This document shows, one piece after another, positions 57,801 through 64,000 of a stretch of DNA of 64,000 bases; position 1 is the stretch's first letter, and every line of letters begins with the position of its first letter. This DNA comes from JAMXLO01 sp963812075 (lineage in GTDB: Bacteria; Pseudomonadota; Alphaproteobacteria; Acetobacterales; Acetobacteraceae). A program made the position numbers and the translations under genes. The stretch covers positions 62,001 to 126,000 of the forward strand of contig CAWETN010000008.1 of NCBI GenBank assembly GCA_963812075.1, in the 5' to 3' direction. The notes beneath the pieces are model-generated. The model saw nothing but the letters and a program-made list of their open reading frames with translations. It did not search any database and was not told the origin of the DNA.

Positions 57801-58160
57801 CAGACGCCGGAATGGCGCCAGCTCCTGGTCCAGCACCGGGTCGTAGCTGAACGGCCAGGTCTCGGCCTCCGGCTCGAGGAAGAAGTCGAACGGGTTGATC
57901 GTCGCCATATCGGCGACGAGATCGACCGTGACGTCGAAATGCGCGACCCGTTCGGGAAACACCACGCGGGCCAGATGATTGCCCTGTGGGTCCTGTTGCC
58001 AGTTGAGGAAGTGCGGCTGCGGCGCGACACGCAGCGCATAGGACAACACCGGCGTGCGCGCATGCGGCGCCGGGCGCAGGCGGATGGTCTGCGGGCCCAG
58101 GGTGACCGCGCGATCGTAACGATATGTCGTGCGGTGGGTCAGCGCGACGGAAAGCGGCAT
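54852..58160 (-). CDS. Large transglutaminase / DUF2126 protein
   Basis: A 1102-residue protein from ATG 58160. N-terminal transglutaminase module: VALTHRTTYRYDRAVTLGPQ, then Cys in GRGSCRDSAWLLVQLLRQLG, His in DLHAWAEAYLPGAGW and Asp in GLDATSGLMTG. The remainder is DUF2126 (COG4196): LTMGGEPTFVSATD, LRRAIRDGTRAW, VNVHPATGWNEM, GTGGGNHVVMG and THRTEFCIDKLYAPET. It heads the four-gene operon, with 17 bases to the ATP-grasp fusion. Its predicted role is peptide handling or transfer with that ligase (inference). Confidence 0.92.
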   Translation of the reverse strand: MPLSVALTHRTTYRYDRAVTLGPQTIRLRPAPHARTPVLSYALRVAPQPHFLNWQQDPQGNHLARVVFPERVAHFDVTVDLVADMATINPFDFFLEPEAETWPFSYDPVLDQELAPFRRLAPAGPLLLALLDRVPRGEQHTVDMLVALNRMVQSRVSYIVRMEPGVWTPEETLAEGRGSCRDSAWLLVQLLRQLGYAARFVSGYLIQLVGDVKPLDGPEGPTADFTDLHAWAEAYLPGAGWVGLDATSGLMTGEGHIPLAATPDPQSAAPIAGLVEPCETEFGFDMRVTRIRETPRVTRPYRDAQWQDILAMGVAVDRALAAGDVRLTMGGEPTFVSATDIDAPEWNTDALGPTKQRLANQLIRRLQPLWAPGAALQSAFGKQYPGEQLPRWALYAHWRRDHEAVWRDPALLANPDVAGTATAEDAARFCAALAERLQVDPSLVQPAYEDVHYYLWREHRLPANVLAEDAKLADPLERERLARVFGHGLSAPVGSVLPLRRAIRDGTRAWQSSPWFFRGGSMFLLPGDSPIGLRLPLASLPWIDPDALDPESEPDPFAPRERLPPQQAFRPVLLDSMGAGAEGFRPVPQDLPVVGRGQSEPVRTALCIEPRAGVIHVFLPPLFAAEDWLALAAAIEDTAAEVGRPVVLEGYLPPRDPRLLHFSVTPDPGVIEVNVHPATGWNEMVERSEQLYEEARQVGLATEKFMLDGRHVGTGGGNHVVMGAAEPADSPFLRRADLLKSMLGFWHNHPSLSYLFSGLFIGPSSQHPRIDEARQDSLAELEIAFAQIEPRKAVPPWLVDRLFRHLLADMTGNTHRTEFCIDKLYAPETSSGRLGLVEVRSLEMPPHARMAAAQMLLMRAALAAFWQSPYERRLVHWGTRVHDDFLLPHYVAQDFGDVLEELEVFGFRLDRSWFDPHFEFRFPRIGEVTLRGATLELRHALEPWHVLGEEPAGGGTARYVDSSVERVQARVSGWVDERYVLACNGQAVPLTATDRAGEFVGGVRFKAWQPPLGALHPTIPAQTPLVFDIYDRWSGRSLGGLTHHVAHPGGRSYERFPVNANEAEARRRSRFFPFGHTPGPMPEPTPLRSREHPRTLDLRRSG

Positions 58161-58249
58161 GCTCAGCAGCTCGGCTGGTTGTGCAGTGGGACGGGAGCGC
58201 CCGCATCTTGCGCGGGATTGTGCATTGCAGCAAGCCGCACGTCAGCCGA

Positions 58250-59299
58250 TCACGCGAACTGCGGCGCCACCTGCTGCATGAAGCGCGCCATCTCGTCCTT
58301 CACCTGGGCATGCGGCTTCAGCCCCACGTTGAAATACAGGATCACCTCGTCGAAGCCTGCCGCATCGACCTTTGCCAGCACCTCGCTGATCCGCGCGGCC
58401 GAGCCGAGCAGCACCGAATTCTCCGACAGGTCCTCGGGGCGCACCTTCTGCAGCCGCTCCACCATGCCGATGAAGTAGCGATAGCTTGGCGGCGCCGTCG
58501 CCGGGTCCCCCGGGAAGGCCGGAATAACGCACTCCTTGTAGTAGCGGATCTGCCGCGCCCGCGCCGCCTGCTCCTGCGTGTCGTCGTCGGCGAAATGCGT
58601 GAAGTAGCTGCACATCAGCCGTCCCGGCTGCGTGCCGTGTTTCGCACAGGTCTCGTGATACAGGTCGTGCACCTGGCGCAGCCCGCCAAAGGTCAGCGCC
58701 GCGGCGAACGGTGCCACGATCAGCCCGCAGCCCAGCCGGGCCGCCAGCTCGATCGAGGGCCTGGAGAACGACGCGACATAGGTCGGGATCGGGCTCTGCA
58801 CCGGCCGCGGCGTGATCGCCACGTCGTCGAACGCATAGTGCCGGCCGCGATGCGAGATCGGCGCCTCGGATGACCAGAGGCGTCGCACGACCTCCATCCC
58901 TTCCTCGAAGATCGACTGGTTGTCGTCGAACGACACGCCCAACGGAGCATACTCGCGCCGGTCATAGCCGCGTCCCGCAGCGAAATCGACGCGCCCGCCG
59001 CTCAGCAGGTCGAGACTCGCCCATTGTTCAGCGACGCGGATCGGATGATGCAGCGGCAGCACGGTCACCGCCGGCGCCAGCCGGATGCGCTCGGTGCGCG
59101 CGGCGATATAGGCGAGCGTCAGGTCCGGGCAGGACAGCACGCCCAGCGTGCTGAAGTGGTGCTCGCCGATCCACGCCGAGTGCATCCCCAGCCGTTCGGC
59201 GTACAGCGCTTCGTCGACGATGTCGGCGACGAACTGGTTCGGCGGACGCGTGTTGTTGGCGTAATTGTTGTCGCTCAGCGTGAAGTAGCCGAACTGCAT
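58250..59299 (-). CDS. Luciferase-like (LLM class) flavin-dependent oxidoreductase
   Basis: A 349-residue TIM-barrel flavoprotein: MQFGYFTLSDNNYANNTR, HSAWIGEHHFSTLGV, RLAPAVTVLPLHHPIRVAEQ and LDLLSGGRVDFAAGRGYDRRE, which are bacterial-luciferase alpha-chain-like motifs. It uses reduced FMN (or F420 in relatives) to oxidise an unknown substrate. It starts 14 bases after a VOC-family gene, so the two form an operon, and ends 89 bases before the transglutaminase operon. Confidence 0.9.
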   Translation of the reverse strand: MQFGYFTLSDNNYANNTRPPNQFVADIVDEALYAERLGMHSAWIGEHHFSTLGVLSCPDLTLAYIAARTERIRLAPAVTVLPLHHPIRVAEQWASLDLLSGGRVDFAAGRGYDRREYAPLGVSFDDNQSIFEEGMEVVRRLWSSEAPISHRGRHYAFDDVAITPRPVQSPIPTYVASFSRPSIELAARLGCGLIVAPFAAALTFGGLRQVHDLYHETCAKHGTQPGRLMCSYFTHFADDDTQEQAARARQIRYYKECVIPAFPGDPATAPPSYRYFIGMVERLQKVRPEDLSENSVLLGSAARISEVLAKVDAAGFDEVILYFNVGLKPHAQVKDEMARFMQQVAPQFA

Positions 59300-59313
59300 G
59301 GCGATTCCCCTGC

Positions 59314-59676
59314 TCAGACCGTCAGCACCTCGAGCAGGTGGCCGTTCGGATCCTTGAAGTAAAAGCCGCGTCCGCCGCCGCGATGGTTGATCGTCATGTC
59401 GTCAGGCGAGAACGGGCCGCTGCCGTAGGCCAGGCCCGCATCCTCGACGCGCTGGAAGATGCCGTCGAATTCCGCGTCGCCCACCTTGAAGGCATAGTGC
59501 TGCCAGTCGAAGCGTTCGCGGGTGTCGAAGTCCAGCACCAGCGTGTCGTTCACCCGCACCGGCGCGAAGTGCGACACTGCGCCCTCGTACGGCAGTCCGA
59601 AGATGCGGGCGAAGAAGCGCGCAGAGGCGTCGTTGTCATGCGCCGGCACGATGGTGTGATCGAGGACGATGGTCAT
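59314..59676 (-). CDS. VOC-family (glyoxalase/dioxygenase fold) protein
   Basis: A 120-residue protein from ATG 59676, preceded by GGAGGGAGGCAG. Two beta-alpha-beta-beta-beta halves are seen: VLDHTIVPAHDNDASARFFA and the C-terminal GRGFYFKDPNGHLLEVLTV. Metal ligands are likely the first His (LDHTIVPA), the internal His (WQHYAFKV) and the Glu in LLEV. Function could be dioxygenase, isomerase or antibiotic binding. Operon partner of the LLM gene. Confidence 0.87.
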   Translation of the reverse strand: MTIVLDHTIVPAHDNDASARFFARIFGLPYEGAVSHFAPVRVNDTLVLDFDTRERFDWQHYAFKVGDAEFDGIFQRVEDAGLAYGSGPFSPDDMTINHRGGGRGFYFKDPNGHLLEVLTV

Positions 59677-60101
59677 GGCTGCCTCCCTCCTGGCGGCCGC
59701 CAGCTTAGCACATCCGTGACCAGCGTCTCCGTTTGAATTGCGGTTTCGACCCAACCTGGTCATACGCCGGCCCATTATGCATTCTCTGGAGCGGACGTTC
59801 AGCGCCGCTGGAGGCCGCCCGCACTGCTCTGCGCCCCTCCTGGTTGTTCCAGGCCGCGTCGCCGTCGCTCTAATGCGGACGCTCGACCGATGGTGGCGAT
59901 AGCTGTTCCAACCCCTGCTGTGGATTGAAGTGTGCCAACTCATGCCATCGCTCTCTATGGCTGCGTCGGGTGGATTGCCGACCGCCGTCAGTGCTACGCG
60001 ATCGCTCGAAGACGACATGGCAATAGCACCATCGCCGGTGAGCGAATGAGCGTTTGAAAACGGCGCTCGTTCGCTTCGCTGACAAGAACTACGTGCCGCG
60101 A
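59677..60101. other. 425-base region without a credible gene
   Basis: Composition falls in GC and short frames here have no recognisable similarity; the longest (59870-60085, minus) looks like noise. It may be eroded coding DNA at the edge of a transferred segment, or promoter DNA for the VOC gene. No terminal repeats or transposase motif are visible. Confidence 0.4.
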
Positions 60102-61742
60102 TTAACTAACTGGCACGATCGATGGCATCGGGAAGGCATTTGGATTCCGACGGGCTTCGACGGCCTCCGGCACGGGCGCGTAATTACGCAACAGCAGGTA
60201 GAACGGCCCGTTGGGTGCGGGCAGCCAATTGGACTCCAGGTCCTTGCCCGGGCTTGTCGACTGCAGGTACATCGTGAACGACCCGTCGGCGTTCTTCTTC
60301 ATTTCGTTGTCGCTGCCGAGAGAATAGCGGTTGATCGGGTTCGGAACCGTGAGTTTCGTCATTCCGTCATACATCGTCACTGACCAAAAACCGGGAGGGA
60401 TCGCCTGAGCATATGGAATCGATCCCCTGAAGTTGATGGTGTACGCTGCCTTCCCGTTCAGCGGCTTCCCTTCGGCATCCAACGCTCCAAGGTAGTAGAT
60501 GGCCTCCACAGTCGTGTTCGCGGTCAGCCCAAGCACCGAGTTGATGCCGCGCGTTAGGTAATCGGCGCCGGTTGCGCCGAAATTCGCCGGCGGGATGTCC
60601 CAACCGTTCGACGGCTTCCCGACGATAGGCCCGACAACGTCCATCATCGAGCCGACTTCCTGGGCCGCGAGTTTCATTTCTCCGAGGACCAGGGGGTTCA
60701 CGTCCTCCGGTTTCCACGGCTTGCCTAGCTCGATGCCGAGATACTTAAACTGCGGCAACACCGCCTCGACTTGATTGTGCGGCGGCGGGTTTTCGTTCAT
60801 GGCCGCAGAGAATATCGACCAGAACTGCAGCGGATCCACAAACTTCAGCTGGCTACTGGCGACCTTTGGAACGAGCCTGGGCGCTTCGTAGTTGTAGGTC
60901 GAAGGGTTGAGAGCGGGCTTGCCAAGGTACTGCGACAACACCTGTACCGTGACTCCCTGCAGGACCTTCAGCGCGCCGTCAAGATCGGCCTGATTCTTCA
61001 CATGGACGCGCGGCTGAATCTCAACCCAGCGGGTCGGGGCATCAATACGCTTCACGTCGGCGGGCAGGTCGCCTTTCCAGCCTGGCCCCACCAGCGCATA
61101 TTTGCCTCCTTTGTGCCCGACTTCCTTTCCGGCTGCATACGCGAACGCGTTGTCCCACATGTCGACAATCTCGACCATGTAGTACCGCCCGCTGGAGTCG
61201 GGCGCGGTGACGATAATGGGCTCCTTAGCGAGGTCCATGAAGCCGAAGCCATAGACCGTGTTCACGTTGGGCGTCACGTAGCCTGCTTCCTCGGCAATCT
61301 TCGGGGTGGCGATGTCCGTGAGGCGCCAGAGTTCGTTCGGAGCCACCTTTGGCTTGGCTCCAACAGCCACCGTGTCCCGCAGGTTGTACATGCCGACGAT
61401 AGCGGAACCATAGGTCGCGGCCTGGACCGCCAACGATCGAGCCCATGCTTGTATCAACTGCGCCTGCTCGGGCGGTAGGCCCGCCCGCTCCTTCTTGCCG
61501 GTATCTGCCGCAGCCGACCCGCCGCCCGCCGATGGCGCCTGTTGCGCCTGTGCCTGTCCGGCGAGCAAAGCCAGTGCGGCGACGGACGTGGCGCTCCCCG
61601 CGGCCAGAAGTGTTCTCCGGTTGAGGCGCGGCGTGTCCAGAGTCTCGTTGGGTATGCGTAAATATCCTCTGGCTGGGTGAATAGCGGCATTCGCTGTCGC
61701 ATTTCGCCACCCGGTTACGCCCCCCTCAGGTCCGATCGTCAT
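60102..61742 (-). CDS. DUF1254/DUF1214 exported protein
   Basis: A protein of up to 546 residues. A twin-arginine signal (RLNRRTLLAAGSATSVAALALLAG) starts near residue 39, so the true start may be downstream of ATG 61742. The DUF1254 part has NVNTVYGFGFMDLAKEPIIV and PDSSGRYYMVEIVDMWDNAF. The DUF1214 part has AYTINFRGSIPYAQAIPPGF, WSVTMYDGMT and LQSTSPGKDLESNWLPAPNG. The family is widespread, exported and of unknown function. It diverges from a predicted outer-membrane channel gene, a frequent pairing in my experience of such loci. Confidence 0.9.
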   Translation of the reverse strand: MTIGPEGGVTGWRNATANAAIHPARGYLRIPNETLDTPRLNRRTLLAAGSATSVAALALLAGQAQAQQAPSAGGGSAAADTGKKERAGLPPEQAQLIQAWARSLAVQAATYGSAIVGMYNLRDTVAVGAKPKVAPNELWRLTDIATPKIAEEAGYVTPNVNTVYGFGFMDLAKEPIIVTAPDSSGRYYMVEIVDMWDNAFAYAAGKEVGHKGGKYALVGPGWKGDLPADVKRIDAPTRWVEIQPRVHVKNQADLDGALKVLQGVTVQVLSQYLGKPALNPSTYNYEAPRLVPKVASSQLKFVDPLQFWSIFSAAMNENPPPHNQVEAVLPQFKYLGIELGKPWKPEDVNPLVLGEMKLAAQEVGSMMDVVGPIVGKPSNGWDIPPANFGATGADYLTRGINSVLGLTANTTVEAIYYLGALDAEGKPLNGKAAYTINFRGSIPYAQAIPPGFWSVTMYDGMTKLTVPNPINRYSLGSDNEMKKNADGSFTMYLQSTSPGKDLESNWLPAPNGPFYLLLRNYAPVPEAVEARRNPNAFPMPSIVPVS

Positions 61743-61961
61743 TGATCTAGCTCAACCACCGGCGACGGCCGCGAAGTGCGTATCCTCGGGCCGAACGAAG
61801 AACCGCTTTGGGTGGTGAGCGGTCGTCCCCGTTCCTCATTGACATGGATCAATGCCGCCGACCGTCTCCCTGGTTACGACCGGCATTTGCCGCCGCCACG
61901 AAAGCGGCAGGGGCGCCCCCGGGCTGAAATGGCGATCGTTAGAATATTTTGGGAGCGTACT

Positions 61962-62810
61962 ATGGCACGTTTGATCACGGTAGGTGCGGGTTTGCTCGCA
62001 TTGTTGCTGTATTCGTTTGGCGCCGTCGCACAATCGACGCCGCCGAACCCGCCGCCCGATGCCAGCAGCGCGGATGACGCGACCGAGCTCGCAAAGAAAC
62101 TGCAGAACCCGATCGGCGACCTCTACAGCTTCCCTTTTCAGAATAACACCAACTTCAACGCCGGCCCGCATAAGGGCACGCAGGACATCCTCAACGTCCA
62201 GCCGGTCATTCCGATCCATATCAACTCCGATTGGACGATCATCACACGCACGATCCTGCCGCTGGTATGGCAGCCATCGTTCCAGCCCGCACAGACCGTG
62301 CCGTTCGGCGCCGGTCCGACCACGTTCTCGGCCTTCCTGTCGCCGGCCAACCCGACCAACGGCTGGCTATGGGGCGTTGGTCCCGTGATCCAGATACCGA
62401 CGATCAGCAGCGCGACCCTGGGGTCCAACGTATGGGGCGGTGGACCAACCGGCGTGCTGGTCTACATGAAGGGACCGTGGGTTGCGGGCGCTGTGGCCAA
62501 CAACGTGTGGTCGTTTGGTGGCACCCCGGGGCTGGCAGGCACGCGCTACAACACGTTCCTCGTGCAGCCTTTTGTGAACTACAATTTCGGCGGGGGTTGG
62601 TATGTCACCAGCGCCCCGATCATCACCGCGAACTGGCTGACAGCCGGCAACAATGCCTGGACACTGCCGGTCGGCGGCGGGTTCGGCCGCGTGGTGAAGA
62701 TCGCCGACAAGCTGCCAGTAAACCTGTCGATCAGCGCCTACTACAACGCGCTCCGTCCGGAATTCGGTTCGACGTGGCAGCTCAGGACGCAGCTCACGTT
62801 CATCTTCTGA
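61962..62810 (+). CDS. Outer-membrane channel-like protein (often annotated neuromedin U)
   Basis: A 282-residue protein from ATG 61962; the frame is open upstream but the signal peptide ITVGAGLLALLLYSFGAVAQ begins here. Conserved start of mature part: TELAKKLQNPIGDLYSFPFQ, then DILNVQPVIPIHINSDWTII and TRTILPLVW. Alternating aromatic/hydrophobic strands and the C-terminal RTQLTFIF, ending in Phe, indicate a beta-barrel. The misnamed neuromedin-U family is presumed to be outer-membrane transport. Divergent from the DUF1254 gene. Confidence 0.85.
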   Translation: MARLITVGAGLLALLLYSFGAVAQSTPPNPPPDASSADDATELAKKLQNPIGDLYSFPFQNNTNFNAGPHKGTQDILNVQPVIPIHINSDWTIITRTILPLVWQPSFQPAQTVPFGAGPTTFSAFLSPANPTNGWLWGVGPVIQIPTISSATLGSNVWGGGPTGVLVYMKGPWVAGAVANNVWSFGGTPGLAGTRYNTFLVQPFVNYNFGGGWYVTSAPIITANWLTAGNNAWTLPVGGGFGRVVKIADKLPVNLSISAYYNALRPEFGSTWQLRTQLTFIF

Positions 62811-62918
62811 GTATTTGGTGATGAACAGATCGATCGCATGGAGATGCTCGCTCTGAAGCAGAACACAGGTTGTGCGGCCGTGATTGCCGCCCGTTTCACC
62901 TGAGGGCAATAGTCTGCG

Positions 62919-63392
62919 ATGGAAGGAGAGTTGTTGGAGCACGCAAGTTGGACCTGGGGGCTGTCGCTCATCGTGCTGACGATAACAATCCACGCAACGG
63001 CGGTGGTCATGATGGCCCTCGCAGGGGCGCAGATACGAGCTCGGCTAGAGCGCCGAAGGCTTGGTCTACGGTGTGTGATCCCGATTGTGATCGGCGTGCT
63101 TGCACTTGTCGGACTGCTGTTGGTTGTGCTGCATGGGGTAGAGGCGGCGATTTGGGCGGCCGCTTATTTGTGGTTGGGCGCGCTCGGTTCGCCGACTGAC
63201 GCGGTGCTCTATTCCGTGGGCGCGATGACCACAGCAGGCTCGGCACTGACGCTCGCAGGGCACTGGCGAATGGTAGGCGCGCTTAAGTCGGCGGGCGGTA
63301 TGTTGCTGTTCGGCATCAGCACAGCCTACATGTTCGCAGTCATGCAGGTGTACTGGCCGATGCTCTACCCGCCTGGTCACAAGAAAACGTAA
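62919..63392 (+). CDS. Two-pore-domain/ion-channel-like membrane protein
   Basis: A 157-residue membrane protein with four hydrophobic segments: SLIVLTITIHATAVVMMALA, VIPIVIGVLALVGLLLVVLH, a pore-like region TDAVLYSVGAMTTAGSAL, and LLFGISTAYMFAVMQVYW. Layout resembles the two-helix-plus-pore ion channels, but the K+ filter TVGYG is absent (TTAG instead). Function as a channel is therefore uncertain. It follows the porin gene by 108 bases in the lower-GC stretch. Confidence 0.6.
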   Translation: MEGELLEHASWTWGLSLIVLTITIHATAVVMMALAGAQIRARLERRRLGLRCVIPIVIGVLALVGLLLVVLHGVEAAIWAAAYLWLGALGSPTDAVLYSVGAMTTAGSALTLAGHWRMVGALKSAGGMLLFGISTAYMFAVMQVYWPMLYPPGHKKT

Positions 63393-63616
63393 CCTTGATC
63401 CACCATCGTTCGAGGCCCGCTGCTCTGATTGGCTCTGTCGAACGGAAGAGGCCGACTGCCTCCCCAACATCTATGTCCGCTTCACTCGGTACCTCGCCCG
63501 AAAGCAGCCCGTCCGCTCACCACCCATATCCGAATTTCAAACCGAGACACGACCATCCGGGCCCGGCTTGCGCGAGCCTTGTCCCGCGGCGGAAGATGCC
63601 GCCGGAGGTGTGCGCG

Positions 63617-64000
63617 ATGAAGGTGTCGTATTTCGAAACTGGTCGCTACGTGCTGCCGCCGGACGTGCCACACGAATGGCCGGTCCCGCCGGACTGCTAT
63701 GATTCGGAGATCGGCACCGCGGCGCTGCGCGGCATGGTCGAGCGCGTGCGCTTCGTCGAGCAACTGGGCTTCGACTGGATCAGCCTGTCGGAGCATCACT
63801 ACTCGCCGCGCATCCTGACGCCGTCGCCGGTGGTCTCCGCCACCTGGCTCGCCGCGCATGTCGAGCGGATCAAGATCGCGATGCTCGGGCCGATCGTGCC
63901 GGTCAGCAATCCGATCCGCATCGCCGAGGAGCTGGCGATGCTCGACACGCTGGCGCCGGGACGGATCGTGGTCGGGCTGCTGCGCGGCACCACCAACGAG
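63617..64000 (+). CDS. Luciferase-like (LLM class) flavin monooxygenase (3' end outside window)
   Basis: A gene open to the last base, from ATG 63617 with CCGGAGGTG upstream. The 128 visible residues have the LLM start MKVSYFETGRYVLPPD, GFDWISLSEHHYSPRILTPS, IKIAMLGPIVPVSNPIRIAE and MLDTLAPGRIVVGLLRGTTNE, which is the FMN-binding N-terminal half. Third LLM gene in the window. GC returns to the high level of the main chromosome here. Confidence 0.88.
   Translation, partial: MKVSYFETGRYVLPPDVPHEWPVPPDCYDSEIGTAALRGMVERVRFVEQLGFDWISLSEHHYSPRILTPSPVVSATWLAAHVERIKIAMLGPIVPVSNPIRIAEELAMLDTLAPGRIVVGLLRGTTNE

Noticed and set aside
55914..58478. 854-residue open frame on the + strand
   Set aside because: Shadow of the DUF2126 gene; Arg/Gln/His-rich, low-complexity translation without motifs, typical of high-GC antisense frames.
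59870..60085. 71-residue frame that could be a transposase remnant
   Set aside because: Only basic residues and scattered Cys/His; no catalytic motif, terminal repeats or target duplication seen.
1..64000. tRNA, rRNA, CRISPR or phage content
   Set aside because: No cloverleaf, rRNA segment, spaced direct repeats or structural phage genes could be recognised by eye; a covariance-model scan would settle small RNAs.

Overview
This is a GC-rich, densely coded window on a bacterial chromosome. Its content (ileS-lspA-DUF3035 lipoprotein order, an endonuclease-type MutL, a CsbD plus DUF3309 stress pair, TRAP and oligopeptide ABC uptake, PQQ dehydrogenases, and many flavin monooxygenases and amidohydrolases) points to a free-living Alphaproteobacterium, probably in Rhodospirillales/Acetobacteraceae. 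That assignment is inference from gene content. I saw no rRNA, tRNA, CRISPR array, insertion sequence or phage module.

Layout: (1) 1-5031, periplasmic redox locus: a PQQ dehydrogenase ending in a blue-copper domain, a small cytochrome c resembling the cytochrome tail of PuuD-type urate oxidases, a Rieske protein and a second PQQ dehydrogenase. (2) 5.1-9.6 kb: Sel1 protein, SDR, flavodoxin-like protein, and an amidohydrolase/HpaB-type monooxygenase pair. (3) 9.8-14.8 kb: arsRM, haloacid dehalogenase, prfC, DUF3309 and CsbD stress genes. (4) 14.9-20.6 kb: five-gene peptide/opine ABC transporter. (5) 20.6-26.9 kb: DUF2182/DUF1326 pair, luciferase-like monooxygenase, acyl-CoA synthetase, HbpS/GlcG-like protein, and two genes of lower GC. 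(6) 27-36.6 kb: housekeeping block ileS, lspA, DUF3035 lipoprotein, gamma-glutamyltransferase homologue, pgi, mutL, with two large palindromic repeats around pgi. (7) 36.6-42.8 kb: TRAP transporter, lipoprotein, hslO, GNAT and iron-dependent alcohol dehydrogenase. (8) 42.8-50.3 kb: response regulator and hybrid kinase, FMN reductase, AhpD-like protein, a secreted protein, and an amidohydrolase paired with an unrecognised 515-residue protein. (9) 50.6-58.2 kb: a four-gene operon of three transglutaminase-fold proteins around an ATP-grasp/alpha-E fusion. This is the best candidate for a poorly described biosynthetic system. (10) 58.2-64 kb: VOC and luciferase-like proteins, then a lower-GC stretch with a DUF1254 protein, an outer-membrane channel and a two-helix channel-like protein, and a truncated luciferase-like gene.

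A second result is technical. Twelve otherwise well conserved genes are interrupted by about 18 frameshifts. All but one are repaired by deleting a single base, often one of an A/T doublet or a short G/C run. They concentrate at 37.2-41.4 kb, where hslO alone needs five. Essential ileS is among those hit, so I read most of them as consensus insertion errors rather than gene decay. I report each such gene as one locus with its break positions.

How the genes work together: the window reads as an accessory catabolic chromosome segment. Uptake systems (ABC, TRAP, porin) sit with flavin monooxygenases, flavin reductases, amidohydrolases, CoA ligase and dehydrogenases, interspersed with housekeeping genes.
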